From Clostridia bacterium (GTDB lineage: Bacteria > Bacillota > Clostridia > Christensenellales > Aristaeellaceae), in the NCBI GenBank assembly GCA_017550745.1, contig JAFZOG010000186.1, forward strand, positions 1 through 33,346: 33,346 bases of DNA, given 5' to 3'. The stretch's first letter is position 1; each line of letters begins with the position of its first letter. Positions 1-8,900 of the stretch are shown here, piece by piece. The notes beneath the pieces were generated by a model that made no database searches, was not told where the DNA came from, and saw nothing but the letters and a program-made list of their open reading frames with translations. The translations under genes and the position numbers were made by a program.

Positions 1-118
1 CCCAGATCGACTGGCGAATGTACTCTTCTCTACCCAACAGAGTGATTTCGCCTGTCGGAGTCCAGAGGGTGAAACCCTCTGGCGCAGGTCTGGGCGCGCG
101 GAGCGCCCAGCGTATCCC
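1..118 (+). repeat. Three-hairpin structured intergenic repeat, copy 1
   Basis: This copy shows three consecutive hairpins. Hairpin A pairs GGCGAA (13-18) with TTCGCC (47-52) and ACTCT (22-26) with AGAGT (39-43). Hairpin B is a 9-bp stem, 62-70 with 74-82, closed by a GAA loop. Hairpin C is a GC-rich stem spanning 90-110. A second full copy lies at 13622-13740 with compensatory changes in hairpins A and B, so the paired structure appears to be maintained. The copy may begin upstream of the window. The rest of the 329 bases before the first gene holds AT-richer DNA and the promoter at 248-276. Function is unknown. Confidence 0.8.
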
Positions 119-247
119 CTTACTCACTTAAAGTGCCCTTTTACGCACTGACTGGGCATTTCATAAAAAGAACGACAGAATTTTCGCCATTTCGCGGTAT
201 TATTCCTGCAAAGCGAAAAGATTTTACAGAAGGGCGAAAAGAATGCT

Positions 248-276
248 TTGACAGCGGACAGGTGATCTTATATAAT
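248..276 (+). promoter_or_regulatory. Sigma-A promoter of the exported flavoprotein gene
   Basis: The -35 box TTGACA (248-253) and the -10 box TATAAT (271-276) both match consensus exactly and are separated by 17 bases. The expected transcript start is near 283, leaving a leader of about 47 bases with a strong AGGAGG at 318-323 before the start codon. Confidence 0.9.
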
Positions 277-329
277 GTAAGTAACTGAAAATCTGCCTGG
301 TTTTCGGATTACTGATCAGGAGGAATACA

Positions 330-2222
330 ATGATGCGCAAAAGGATTTTTGCCATGCTGACCGTGCTGGCCGTGCTGCTGTCGCTGGCTCCGGCGGCCCT
401 GGCGTCCACCGCGGAGGTGACCGCCGTGACAGGGACGGCCTCAGCGAAGGGCTTTGGCGGCGACGTGACCGTTTCCATCACGCTGGTGGACGGCGAAATC
501 GCCTATGTGGAAATGGAAGGCAGCGGCGAGACCGCCGGCATCGGCGGCAACATCATCAATGAATGGCCCAAAGCGTTCGTGGACGCCAACGGCATCGTGG
601 ACACCTACACCGGCGCCACCTTTGCCCAGATCACCCGGGCGGGGGTGCTGGAGGCGGCGAAGGCGGCCCTTTCCAACGCGGGCGTAAACCCGGAGGACTT
701 TATTCGCCAGGCCGGCGCCGAAGCCGCTGAGGACGTGGCGGTGGAGGCCGACGTGGTGATCGTGGGCGCGGGCGGCGCGGGCATGACCGCCGCCATCGTG
801 GCCGCGGACGCGGGCAAAAGCGTGGTCATCCTGGAAAGCCAGCCCGCCGTGGGCGGCAACTCCGTCAAGTCCACCGGCGGCATGAACGCCGCCAAAACCG
901 TGTACCAGGACAAGAACGAGTTCGGCGAAAGCGCGGGCGTGGAAAAGACCCTGGCCGCCGCCGAGGCTTACGCGGACAATGGATTTATCACCGCCCTGGC
1001 CAATATCGTCAAATCCCAGTGGGCGGCCTGGCAGGCCAGTCCGGAAGGCTATTTTGACTCCATCCAGCTCTTCGCCCTGGACACCATGATCGGCGGCAAG
1101 GGCATCAACGACCCCGAGCTGGTGAAAATCCTCTCCAGCGACAGCGCAAACGCCATCAACTGGCTGGAAAGCGTGGGCATTGAGCTGAACAACGTGGCGG
1201 CCTTCGGCGGCGCGTCCGTCAAACGCATCCACCGCCCCGTGGACGAAAACGGCAAGGTGGTTTCCGTGGGCGCTTACATCGTGCCCCGCCTGGAAGCGGC
1301 CCTGAAGGAACGGGAAAACATCACCATGTATCTGGACACCACCGCAACCGATATCCTTTCCGATGAAACCGGCGCGGCTGTGGGCGTGAAGGCCGTGGGC
1401 AAGACCGGCAACACCGTCACCGTGAAAGCGAAGGCCGTCATCCTGGCCACCGGCGGCTTCGGCGCGAACCTGGACATGGTAGCCGAGTACAAGCCCGGCC
1501 TCAAGGGCTTCATGACCACCAACGCCTCCGGCATCCAGGGCCAGGGCATCCTGATGGCCCAGGCCCTCGGCGCGGCCACCGTGGATATGGAGCAGATCCA
1601 GATCCATCCCACCGTGCAGGCGGACACCGCCTCCCTCATCACCGAGGGCCTGCGGGGCGACGGCGCTGTGCTCATCAACGCCGACGGCCAGCGCTTCATC
1701 GACGAAGTGGGCACCCGGGACGTGGTGTCCGCCGCCGAAATCGCCCAGCCCGGCTCCTTCTCCTGGCTGGTGGTGGATCAGAAGATGGTGGACGCTTCCT
1801 CCGTCATCCAGGGCTACATCAAGCGCGGCCTGATGCTCAGCGGCGACACCTATGAAGCCCTGGCGGAAGCGCTTAATATCCCCGCCGACGCCTTTTCCGC
1901 CACCATGGAAAAATGGAACGGCTACGTGGCTGGCAAAAACGACCCGGACTTTGGCCGCACCTCCTTTGCCAGCCCCCTGGACACCGCGCCTTACTACGCC
2001 GTGAAGGTCACCGCCGGTATCCACCACACCATGGGCGGCCTGAAAATCGACGCGGAGACCCACGTGCTGAACGCTGACGGCCAGATCATCCCCGGCCTCT
2101 TCGCCGCGGGCGAGGTCACCGGCGGCGTGCACGGCGCCAACCGCCTGGGCGGCAACGCGGTGGCGGACATCATCATCTTTGGCCGCATCGCCGGAGAACA
2201 GGCCGCGATGTATGCGGAATAA
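330..2222 (+). CDS. Exported FMN-binding/FAD-dependent fumarate reductase-like flavoprotein
   Basis: This 630-residue protein resembles the extracytosolic flavin reductases related to flavocytochrome c fumarate reductase. Residues 1-26 form a signal peptide. An FMN-binding domain covers roughly 30-115; its YTGAT motif (Thr about 97) is the type of site that ApbE modifies with covalent FMN. From about 135 a Rossmann motif VIVGAGGAGM starts the FAD_binding_2/succinate dehydrogenase-like domain. Fumarate reductase-type active-site segments are visible: QIHPT, the Arg in GTRD, HHTMGG and GANRLGG near the C-terminus. There are no haem CxxCH motifs, so electrons probably arrive through the FMN. The substrate could be fumarate, urocanate, an acrylate or another enoate; sequence alone does not decide. 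AGGAGG at 318-323 supports ATG 330 or the adjacent ATG 333. The gene has its own consensus promoter and no apbE is present in this window. Confidence 0.9.
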   Translation: MMRKRIFAMLTVLAVLLSLAPAALASTAEVTAVTGTASAKGFGGDVTVSITLVDGEIAYVEMEGSGETAGIGGNIINEWPKAFVDANGIVDTYTGATFAQITRAGVLEAAKAALSNAGVNPEDFIRQAGAEAAEDVAVEADVVIVGAGGAGMTAAIVAADAGKSVVILESQPAVGGNSVKSTGGMNAAKTVYQDKNEFGESAGVEKTLAAAEAYADNGFITALANIVKSQWAAWQASPEGYFDSIQLFALDTMIGGKGINDPELVKILSSDSANAINWLESVGIELNNVAAFGGASVKRIHRPVDENGKVVSVGAYIVPRLEAALKERENITMYLDTTATDILSDETGAAVGVKAVGKTGNTVTVKAKAVILATGGFGANLDMVAEYKPGLKGFMTTNASGIQGQGILMAQALGAATVDMEQIQIHPTVQADTASLITEGLRGDGAVLINADGQRFIDEVGTRDVVSAAEIAQPGSFSWLVVDQKMVDASSVIQGYIKRGLMLSGDTYEALAEALNIPADAFSATMEKWNGYVAGKNDPDFGRTSFASPLDTAPYYAVKVTAGIHHTMGGLKIDAETHVLNADGQIIPGLFAAGEVTGGVHGANRLGGNAVADIIIFGRIAGEQAAMYAE

Positions 2223-2257
2223 TTCACTTTGTATCGCGTAACATTGCAAAAGGAAAC

Positions 2258-2280
2258 GCTGGGCGCGCGGAGTGCCCAGC
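2258..2280 (+). repeat. Partial copy of the structured repeat (hairpin C only)
   Basis: A GC-rich hairpin, GCTGGGC paired with GCCCAGC, matches hairpin C of the repeats at 90-110 and 13714-13734, with one change in the loop-side segment. It lies 35 bases after the flavoprotein stop codon and could help end that transcript, but no T-run follows it directly. The preceding hairpins of the full repeat are missing here. Confidence 0.7.
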
Positions 2281-2339
2281 GTCTCCCTTTGCCGGTTGTT
2301 TTGGTTTTTCTTCCGTTCCGGCTTGGCCTGACGGCAAAA

Positions 2340-2368
2340 TTGACAGACGCTTGAATGTATGGTAAAGT
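2340..2368 (+). promoter_or_regulatory. Probable sigma-A promoter of the Wzy-like gene
   Basis: TTGACA at 2340-2345 and TAAAGT at 2363-2368 are separated by 17 bases. The transcript would start near 2375, only about 10-20 bases before the candidate start codons, so the leader is very short. Confidence 0.7.
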
Positions 2369-2383
2369 GGTTACACGGCTTGA

Positions 2384-3739
2384 ATGGAAGGGATGGTTGA
2401 TACGGAGAACGCAAAAAAGGGTTCCTTTGCGCAGGCGGTGAAGGCCGGCGCGCTTTCGTTTCTGGAAACGGTAAAAAGCGGGCCCGATATTTTTTTCATC
2501 CTTTTGGTGGTGCTTTATGTTGCCGCCGAATATTCAAAGAGGATCAACTGGACGGACGGCACGTACACGCTGTACACGTCCAATTTTCTGAATATCGCCG
2601 TGGTTTTCGGTTCCGGCGCCTACTTATGCTATAAGCTCGCCGTATGGAAAAAGCTGTGGAAGGAGCCCGCGCTCCTGGTGCTGGCCGTGCTGGTCCTGAT
2701 GGGGGCGTCGGGGGGACTGTTCTTTTATCTGAATGAGGACTGGCGGGCCCGCAGGGTCATATACGCGGTGGTCTTTGAGATTTTCCTGTGCCTGATGGCC
2801 TACGGGAAAAATTTTAAAAGGCTGATGCAATGGGTGCTGCTGGTACCCATCCTGACGCTGGTGATTGCCGGGCTGGGCAGGGCCCTGGGCTTTACGCAGG
2901 ACATGACGAAAACCGAGCTGGGAAGGACCACCTCCTCCCTGGGCATCATCTACCCCAACACCTGGGGATACATCGCTTTCCAGGCCATGCTGATCGGCTG
3001 GTACCTGTATCTGAGAAAAAAGAACGCCCTGTCCTATGCGCTGACCTTCGTGCTGTTCTGGGGCATGGCGGCGTTCATGTATTTTATCATCGGGTGCAAG
3101 ACCATCGCGGTGCTTTCCCTGGCCTTCCCGCTGTTTTCAGGGATCATCGTGTGGCTGGAAAGCAGGGAACGGAAGCCGGGGAAAAAGCCCGGGATCGTTG
3201 CCTGGCTGTTCTTCGCCCTGCCGGCGCTGTGCTATCTCCTGACCGTCGTGCTGGGCTTCCAGATGGAATGGGTGGGGGAAACCTTCTATGACACACCGCT
3301 GCACACCATGGCCATGCGCTTTGTGCAGGGGGGCATCGCCCTGGAGTATTTCGGTTTTCCGCTGTTCGGCCATTCCATGCGCATCACCGAATATGTGGGC
3401 CACGTGATCAACGGTACTGCCGAAACGCTGTACGTGATGGATAACGCCTATTCCTCCTTCACCATCACCAAGGGCGTGCTTTGGATGGCAGGCTGTCTTG
3501 CCCTGCTGACCGCCGCCCAGTGGAAGGGCTGGAAACACAAGGATTACGGCATCATGGCCATCGGCGGGTTCATGCTGGTTTTCGCCCTCATGGAACGCCC
3601 GGGGCTGGAGCTGTGGTACAACTTCGTGCTGCTGTATCCCCTGGCTTCCCTGGCGGAGCCGGTTTCCCACAAAGGAGAACTGAAGAAGTATTTCTTCGGC
3701 GATAAAAAACAACATCGGAAAAGGAGAGGAAAAAAATGA
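2384..3739 (+). CDS. Polytopic membrane protein, Wzy/O-antigen polymerase-like
   Basis: This 451-residue integral membrane protein has about 11-12 hydrophobic segments and a basic C-terminal tail (KKQHRKRRGKK). Two features recall Wzy-type polysaccharide polymerases and O-antigen ligases. One is an asparagine-rich turn IIYPNTWGY (about 188-196) entering a membrane helix. The other is an MDNAYSSF segment followed by KGVLW near residues 350-365, like the D-N-x-Y site before a late helix in that superfamily. If so, it would join or transfer polysaccharide repeat units on the outer face of the membrane. No glycosyltransferase or flippase genes adjoin it, so the substrate is unknown. The start is uncertain: ATG 2384 or ATG 2393, neither with an ideally placed Shine-Dalgarno. 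Its stop overlaps the next start by four bases (ATGA). The family call is by motif and topology only. Confidence 0.6.
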   Translation: MEGMVDTENAKKGSFAQAVKAGALSFLETVKSGPDIFFILLVVLYVAAEYSKRINWTDGTYTLYTSNFLNIAVVFGSGAYLCYKLAVWKKLWKEPALLVLAVLVLMGASGGLFFYLNEDWRARRVIYAVVFEIFLCLMAYGKNFKRLMQWVLLVPILTLVIAGLGRALGFTQDMTKTELGRTTSSLGIIYPNTWGYIAFQAMLIGWYLYLRKKNALSYALTFVLFWGMAAFMYFIIGCKTIAVLSLAFPLFSGIIVWLESRERKPGKKPGIVAWLFFALPALCYLLTVVLGFQMEWVGETFYDTPLHTMAMRFVQGGIALEYFGFPLFGHSMRITEYVGHVINGTAETLYVMDNAYSSFTITKGVLWMAGCLALLTAAQWKGWKHKDYGIMAIGGFMLVFALMERPGLELWYNFVLLYPLASLAEPVSHKGELKKYFFGDKKQHRKRRGKK

Positions 3740-3978
3740 GCCAGGACATCGCCAAGTATGTGGAGCAGGTGGTCTCCAAGCTGACGGGCAACCAGAACCT
3801 GATCGAGCAGTTCAAGAAGAATCCCGTGAAGATCGTAACGGACATCCTGGGCATCAAGCTGGACGACCAGCTGATCCAGGCGGTCATCAAGGCCGTGCAG
3901 GGCAAGCTGAACATCGCGGACGTCGCCAAAAACGCCGGCGGCATCCTGGGCAAGCTGAAGTCGCTGTTCGGAAAATAA
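3736..3978 (+). CDS. Small conserved-looking protein of 80 residues, unknown function
   Basis: The ATG overlaps the stop of the membrane-protein gene as ATGA, and AGGAGAGGA (3722-3730) is well placed, so translation is probably coupled. The product is predicted almost entirely helical and has no signal peptide. It contains FKKNP followed by LGIKLDD and a repeated small/hydrophobic pattern, and ends in a glycine-lysine tail (AGGILGKLKSLFGK). The FKKNP...LG...L pattern loosely recalls Nif11/nitrile-hydratase-type leader peptides, and the tail looks amphipathic. No cyclase, radical SAM enzyme or peptidase/transporter lies nearby, so a peptide-precursor role is only a guess. It could equally be a partner of the Wzy-like protein. 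A strong terminator follows at 4004-4034. Confidence 0.75.
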   Translation: MSQDIAKYVEQVVSKLTGNQNLIEQFKKNPVKIVTDILGIKLDDQLIQAVIKAVQGKLNIADVAKNAGGILGKLKSLFGK

Positions 3979-4003
3979 CGGCGCTTCCCGTATCCCCCAC
4001 AGG

Positions 4004-4034
4004 CGCGCGAGCCCGGTCAGGGCCCGCGCGTTTT
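4004..4034 (+). terminator. Rho-independent terminator after the small protein
   Basis: CGCGCG (4004-4009) pairs with CGCGCG (4025-4030), and GCCC pairs with GGGC inside it with a single mismatch. The stem is followed by TTTT at 4031-4034. It closes the two-gene unit 2384-3978 and precedes the pgi promoter. Confidence 0.8.
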
Positions 4035-4047
4035 GTATAATTCGCTC

Positions 4048-4075
4048 TTGCAAGACGGGCAAATTCATGTATAAT
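4048..4075 (+). promoter_or_regulatory. Sigma-A promoter of pgi
   Basis: TTGCAA (4048-4053) and a perfect TATAAT (4070-4075) are 16 bases apart. The predicted transcript start near 4082 leaves about 59 bases of leader before ATG 4141. Confidence 0.8.
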
Positions 4076-4140
4076 TGAAATGGTTACCTGCGTGCAGAGC
4101 GATTGCATCCCTTTGATGGATTTAAGAAAGGAAGATGGAC

Positions 4141-5724
4141 ATGATTGCCTGGAAAAACCTTGATACCACCGCCGCCTACGGAAAACTGCGGCAGCTGAAA
4201 AACCGCGTGCGCTTACAGGAGGCCATGCGGGGCGAAAGCGGCGAAAAGCGCGTGAAGGAATACAGCGTGCCCATGGCCGGGGGCCTTACATATAACTACG
4301 CCGCCAAGCAGGTGGACGGGGAAGTGCTTAACGCCCTCCGCGCCCTGGCCGAAGAAATGCAGCTCACCGAAAAATACGCCGCGCTGTACAACGGCGAGGT
4401 CATCAACACCGGCGAAAAGCGCCGGGTGCTGCATCAGCTGACCCGCGGCCAGCTGGGAAAAGACGTCATCGCCGACGGTGTGGACAAACGGGAATTTTAT
4501 ACGGCGCAGCAGCGGAAGGCCGCCGACTTCGCCGGGAAGGTCCACGCGGGGGAAATCACCAACGCGGCGGGGGAAAAGTTCACCACCGTGGTGCAGATCG
4601 GCATCGGCGGCAGCGACCTGGGGCCCCGGGCCATGTACCTGGCCCTGGAAAACTGGGCGAAGCAGAACGGCTGCTTCAGGATGGAAGCCCGGTTCATCAG
4701 CAACGTGGACCCGGACGACGCGGCCAGCGTGTTAAAGGGCATCGACGTTAAGCATTCCCTGTTCGTGCTGGTGAGCAAGTCCGGCACCACGCTGGAAACC
4801 CTGACCAACGAATCCTTCGTCAAGGACGCGCTGAAAAACGCGGGGCTGGACCCCGCCAGGCACATGGTGGCCGTCACCAGCGAAACCTCCCCCCTGGCCA
4901 AGAGCAGCGATTACCTGGCCGCCTTCTTCATGGACGATTACATCGGCGGCCGCTATTCCTCCACCTCCTGCGTGGGCGGCGCGGTGCTGAGCCTGGCCTT
5001 CGGGCCGGAGGTCTTCGCCCGGTTCTTAAGCGGCGCAGCGGAGGAAGACAGGCTGGCCATGAACCCCGATCTGCTGAAGAACCCCGCCATGCTGGACGCC
5101 CTCATCGGGGTGTACGAGCGCAACGTGCAGGGCTATCCCGCCACCGCCGTGCTGCCCTATTCCCAGGCGCTGAGCCGCTTCCCGGCGCATCTGCAGCAGC
5201 TGGACATGGAGAGCAACGGCAAGTCCGTGAACCGCTTCGGCGAGCCTGTGGATTACGTCACCGGCCCCGTCATCTTCGGCGAGCCCGGCACCAACGGCCA
5301 GCACTCCTTCTATCAGCTGCTGCACCAGGGCACCGACATCATCCCGCTGCAGTTCGTGGGCTTTAAGAAGAACCAGGCGGGCATGGACGTGGACATCCAG
5401 GGCAGCACCAGCCAGCAGAAGCTGTGCGCCAACGTGGCCGCCCAGATCATGGCCTTCGCCTGCGGAAAGAATGACGAAAACCCCAACAAGAACTTTGCCG
5501 GCGGACGCCCCTCCTCCATCATCATCGGCGACCGGCTGACCCCCGAAGCCCTGGGCGCGCTGCTGGCCCACTTTGAGAATAAAGTGATGTTCCAGGGCTT
5601 CGCCTGGAACCTGAACTCCTTCGACCAGGAAGGCGTGCAGCTGGGCAAGGTCCTGGCCAAGCGCGTCCTGGCCCACGACACCGACGGCGCGCTGAAGGCG
5701 TACAGCGATTTGCTGGATATTTGA
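4141..5724 (+). CDS. pgi: Glucose-6-phosphate isomerase, long form
   Basis: The enzyme interconverts glucose 6-phosphate and fructose 6-phosphate in glycolysis in the cytosol. Family signatures are clear: IGIGGSDLGPRAMY and VSKSGTTLET in the first sugar-isomerase domain, the MESNGKSVNRFGE segment with the catalytic glutamate region, GTNGQHSFYQLLHQGT with the catalytic histidine, and the C-terminal SFDQEGVQLGK with the active-site lysine. At about 527 residues it belongs to the long class seen in enterobacteria and eukaryotes, not the roughly 450-residue class usual in Bacillus and many Firmicutes. ATG 4141 is preferred over ATG 4135 because AAGGA (4128-4132) is eight bases from 4141 and only two from 4135. 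The gene is monocistronic, with its own promoter and a downstream terminator at 5825-5852. Confidence 0.97.
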   Translation: MIAWKNLDTTAAYGKLRQLKNRVRLQEAMRGESGEKRVKEYSVPMAGGLTYNYAAKQVDGEVLNALRALAEEMQLTEKYAALYNGEVINTGEKRRVLHQLTRGQLGKDVIADGVDKREFYTAQQRKAADFAGKVHAGEITNAAGEKFTTVVQIGIGGSDLGPRAMYLALENWAKQNGCFRMEARFISNVDPDDAASVLKGIDVKHSLFVLVSKSGTTLETLTNESFVKDALKNAGLDPARHMVAVTSETSPLAKSSDYLAAFFMDDYIGGRYSSTSCVGGAVLSLAFGPEVFARFLSGAAEEDRLAMNPDLLKNPAMLDALIGVYERNVQGYPATAVLPYSQALSRFPAHLQQLDMESNGKSVNRFGEPVDYVTGPVIFGEPGTNGQHSFYQLLHQGTDIIPLQFVGFKKNQAGMDVDIQGSTSQQKLCANVAAQIMAFACGKNDENPNKNFAGGRPSSIIIGDRLTPEALGALLAHFENKVMFQGFAWNLNSFDQEGVQLGKVLAKRVLAHDTDGALKAYSDLLDI

Positions 5725-5747
5725 CGCGCCCTGGCTGCGCCAGCCTG

Positions 5748-5783
5748 CGAATGAAAATGGAATCAGGATTCCATTTTCATTCG
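5748..5783. repeat. Palindromic intergenic repeat, copy 1
   Basis: This is a perfect 17-bp inverted repeat (5748-5764 with 5767-5783) with a 2-base loop, starting CGAATGAAAATGGAATC. A small CTGGC/GCCAG hairpin precedes it (5731-5743). A near-identical palindrome lies at 18034-18075 after the histidine kinase gene, and the bases after both copies are also similar (GGGTTTTCGACA versus GGGTTTTTCGGC). Placement just after stop codons suggests a transcript-end or mRNA-stability element, or a small non-autonomous mobile repeat. Confidence 0.8.
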
Positions 5784-5824
5784 ATGCATCCATTTCCTGC
5801 AAAAATGGGTTTTCGACATCCTGT

Positions 5825-5852
5825 GCCCCTTGCTTGCGCGAGGGGCTTTTTT
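5825..5852 (+). terminator. Rho-independent terminator after pgi
   Basis: GCCCCTTGC (5825-5833) pairs with GCGAGGGGC (5838-5846), including one T-G pair, around a 4-base loop. A run of six T follows at 5847-5852. It ends the pgi transcript ahead of the large glucan synthase gene. Confidence 0.85.
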
Positions 5853-5918
5853 CATGTGTATAAAACATATCCCTTCAGCACACAATAAAGCGATATTTTT
5901 ATGTGTTGGAGGCGAACC

Positions 5919-8900
5919 ATGCAGCAGAAAGCCGATCTTCCATCCATCACCGGGCGCGCGTATCTGCGGGGGCCCAGGGGCATGGCGCGGCGCATTATCC
6001 GGGCGGCCCAGGCTGTCCGGCGCGTGCCGCGGGAGGACGTAAGCCCGGCGGCCCGGTGGATGGAGGATCACGCCCGGCTGCTGCTGGACGCGGCGGACGC
6101 GCTGAACCGGGACCTGCGGTTTTCCCCCAAGGTGCCCGCTGTTCAGGGCACGCCTCGCATTTTGATCCTGGCAAGGCAGGCGGTGAAGGAGGAGGAGCTG
6201 GCCGCCGGGCTTGTTGTGCGCAGCATTCGGGAGGAATTGGGCGAAGAAACGCTGACCCAGGCGGAGATCGACCTGCTGCCCCAGGCAATCACCTGCGCTT
6301 TATTCGAGGAACTGAATGAGCTTCTGGATGCCTGTATCCAGGAGCCGGATCTATATGCCCAGGCCCAGGCCTGGGCCGACGCTTTGGCGAAGGGCCGGAA
6401 GGATCATCTGCCCCGGGGCCCGCTGCTGCTGGGCAGGGTGCTGCTGCGCCTGGACGAACAGGAGGACGCGGACGCCCTGCGCCGGGCGGACGAGCTGCTG
6501 GCCCGGCAGGGCATGCAAGCCGCCGACGCCCTGCAGGCCGCCCAGACCCAATGGGAACGGGACGGGCTCAAGGCCGGCCGCCTCATCGCCGCCATGCAGA
6601 AGAGCCAACGCCTGCCCTATGACCGGATGGGCGAGCGGCTCAGCCCCGTGGCCGCCGCGCTGCGGCAGGACGCCACCTACCGCCGCATGGACGCGGAAAG
6701 CCGGGCGTATTACCACCGCTGCGCCTGCCGGATTGCCAAACGCTTCCATGTTTCCGAAGGGGAAGCGGCCCAGGCCGCCGTGGAAACGGCGAAAAACCGG
6801 CTCGGCCCGGAGGGGGAGGCGGGGTATTACCTGATCGAGCGGCCGGAGCTGCTGGCTGCGGCGCTGGGAAAGAAAGCCTCCGGCTTTGCCCGGAAGCATC
6901 GGCAGGGCCTGGTTTTGCTGCCCCTGTACGCCGCCGCCGCGCTGTCGCCGGCCCTGGCAGTATGGCTTGGTCTGCCTTGGTATGTCTGGCCTTTCATCCC
7001 CCTGTGCGCTTCTGAAGTCTTTCGCATATGCTATCGCCGCCTCCTGCGGAGGATCTTCCCCGCCCGGATGGTCCCCCGCATCCATGTTGACCGCCTGACC
7101 CCGAAAACCCGCACGCTGGTGGTTGTGCCCTGCCTGCTCACTTCCCGGAAGCAGGCCATGCGCATGGCGCGGAAGCTGGCCGTCCTGCGGGCGGCGAACC
7201 CCGACCCCAACCTGGAATACATGCTGCTTTGCGATTTCGCGGACAGCGCCGAGGAAACGGATCCTGCCGATGACGACATCCTGCTGGCCGCCCGCCTCAG
7301 CATCGAGGCGCTGAACCGGCAGCAGGGCGGCGGCTTTTTGTACCTGCACCGCGCCCGGAAGTGGGACATGGGCCAGCGGAAATACACGGGCCGGGAGCGC
7401 AAGCGGGGAGCCCTGGAAGCGCTGAACCGGCTGATCACGGAGGGAGCCTGCCGGGATTCCTTCGCCTATATGTCCGTCAGCGAAAAGGAGCTGCATTGCC
7501 GCTATGCCTACGTAATCACCCTGGACGCGGACACCTTCCTGCCCCCGGGGACCGCCTGCAGGCTGGCAGGGGCCATGCTCCATCCCCTGCAAAAGGGCCG
7601 CACGGCGGTGATCCAGCCCCGGATGGCGGTGCGCCCGGACAGCGTGCGCACCCGCGTCCAAAAGCTGCTGGGAGGCACAGGCGGGGCCGACCCCTATCAC
7701 CTGGCGGTCCAGGACGTGTATCAGGACGTGTTCGGGAAGGGCTCCTTCGTGGGCAAAGGGATCTACGACCCTACGCTGTGGCTGCGGGCGCTGGAAGGCC
7801 GCCTGCCCGCCGGGCGGCTGCTGAGCCACGACCTGATGGAAGGCGAAATCGCGGGCAGCGTCCTGGCGGACGACCTGGTGCTCTATGACAGCCACCCCGC
7901 CGCCCTCTCCGGCTGGCAGAAACGCCTGCACCGCTGGACGCGGGGGGACTGGCAGCTGCTTCCCTTCCTAAAGGATACGCGGCTTTCCTGGCTGTCCCGG
8001 CACAAGATTTGGGACAACCTGCGGCGTTCCCTGGCCCCCGCCGCCCAGACCGTCCTGCTGCTGCTGGGGGCGGGGCTGAACCGGCCCTTCCTGTTCCTGC
8101 TGGCGCTGCCCTGGCCCCTGCGCGGCATGGGGCAGCGGGTGCTTTTGCTGCCCGGCAAGGCCCAGACCTGCCTGGACGCCGCTGCCCGCGCCCTGTGGCG
8201 GCAGTTTGTGAGCCATCGCCATCTGCTTTCCTGGGTGACGGCGGCCCAGGCGGAGGAGGCCGGGCCCCTCCCCTTTTCCTGCCTGCTGGCCCAATTGGCC
8301 GCGGGGGCGGGGATGCTGCTGCTTTCCCTGCGGCCCGGCGGGTTCACGGCGGCAGCAGCCCTGGGCGCGGGCTGGATGGCGGGGCCGCTGCTCCTGCGCT
8401 TTTTGGACGCCCCCGCAAACCGCCCCCGGCCCATGACCCCGGCCCAGCGGGAAACCGTGCGCCTAACAGCCCGGGCCACCTGGCGGTTCTTTGAAGACAC
8501 GGTGAGCGCCGCCACGCTTTTCCTGCCCCCGGACAATGTGCAGACCGACCCGGACAGGGGCCCGGCCCTGCGCACCTCGCCCACCAACATCGGCCTGTAC
8601 CTGCTCTCCTGCTGCGCGGCCCGGGAGCTGAGCTTCATCACCTCCGCCGAAATGGGCAGACGCCTTGGGGAAACGCTGGATACGCTGGAAAAGCTGGAAA
8701 CCTGGCAGGGGCACTTTTACAACTGGTACGGCCTGACAGCCGGGGAAGTCCTCTCTCCCCGCTTCGTATCCACCGTGGACAGCGGCAATCTGGCCGCCTG
8801 TCTGCTTTGCTGCGCCCAGCTCTGCCGCAACCACCTGGAAGAAATGCCCAAGGAAGGGGCCCATCTTCCCGCCCGGCTGGACGCCCTGGCCCGCCGGGCT

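Noticed and set aside
441-2414. Long minus-strand open frame opposite the flavoprotein gene
   Set aside because: It is an antisense shadow of a clear FAD/FMN reductase, with no ribosome site or recognisable motifs.
3736-3978. Firm assignment of the small protein as a RiPP precursor leader
   Set aside because: The pattern match is loose, and there is no modification enzyme, peptidase or exporter gene nearby.
5836-5864. Promoter for the glucan synthase gene
   Set aside because: TATAAA at 5859-5864 is plausible as a -10, but no -35 match occurs at 16-18 bases and the region overlaps the pgi terminator.
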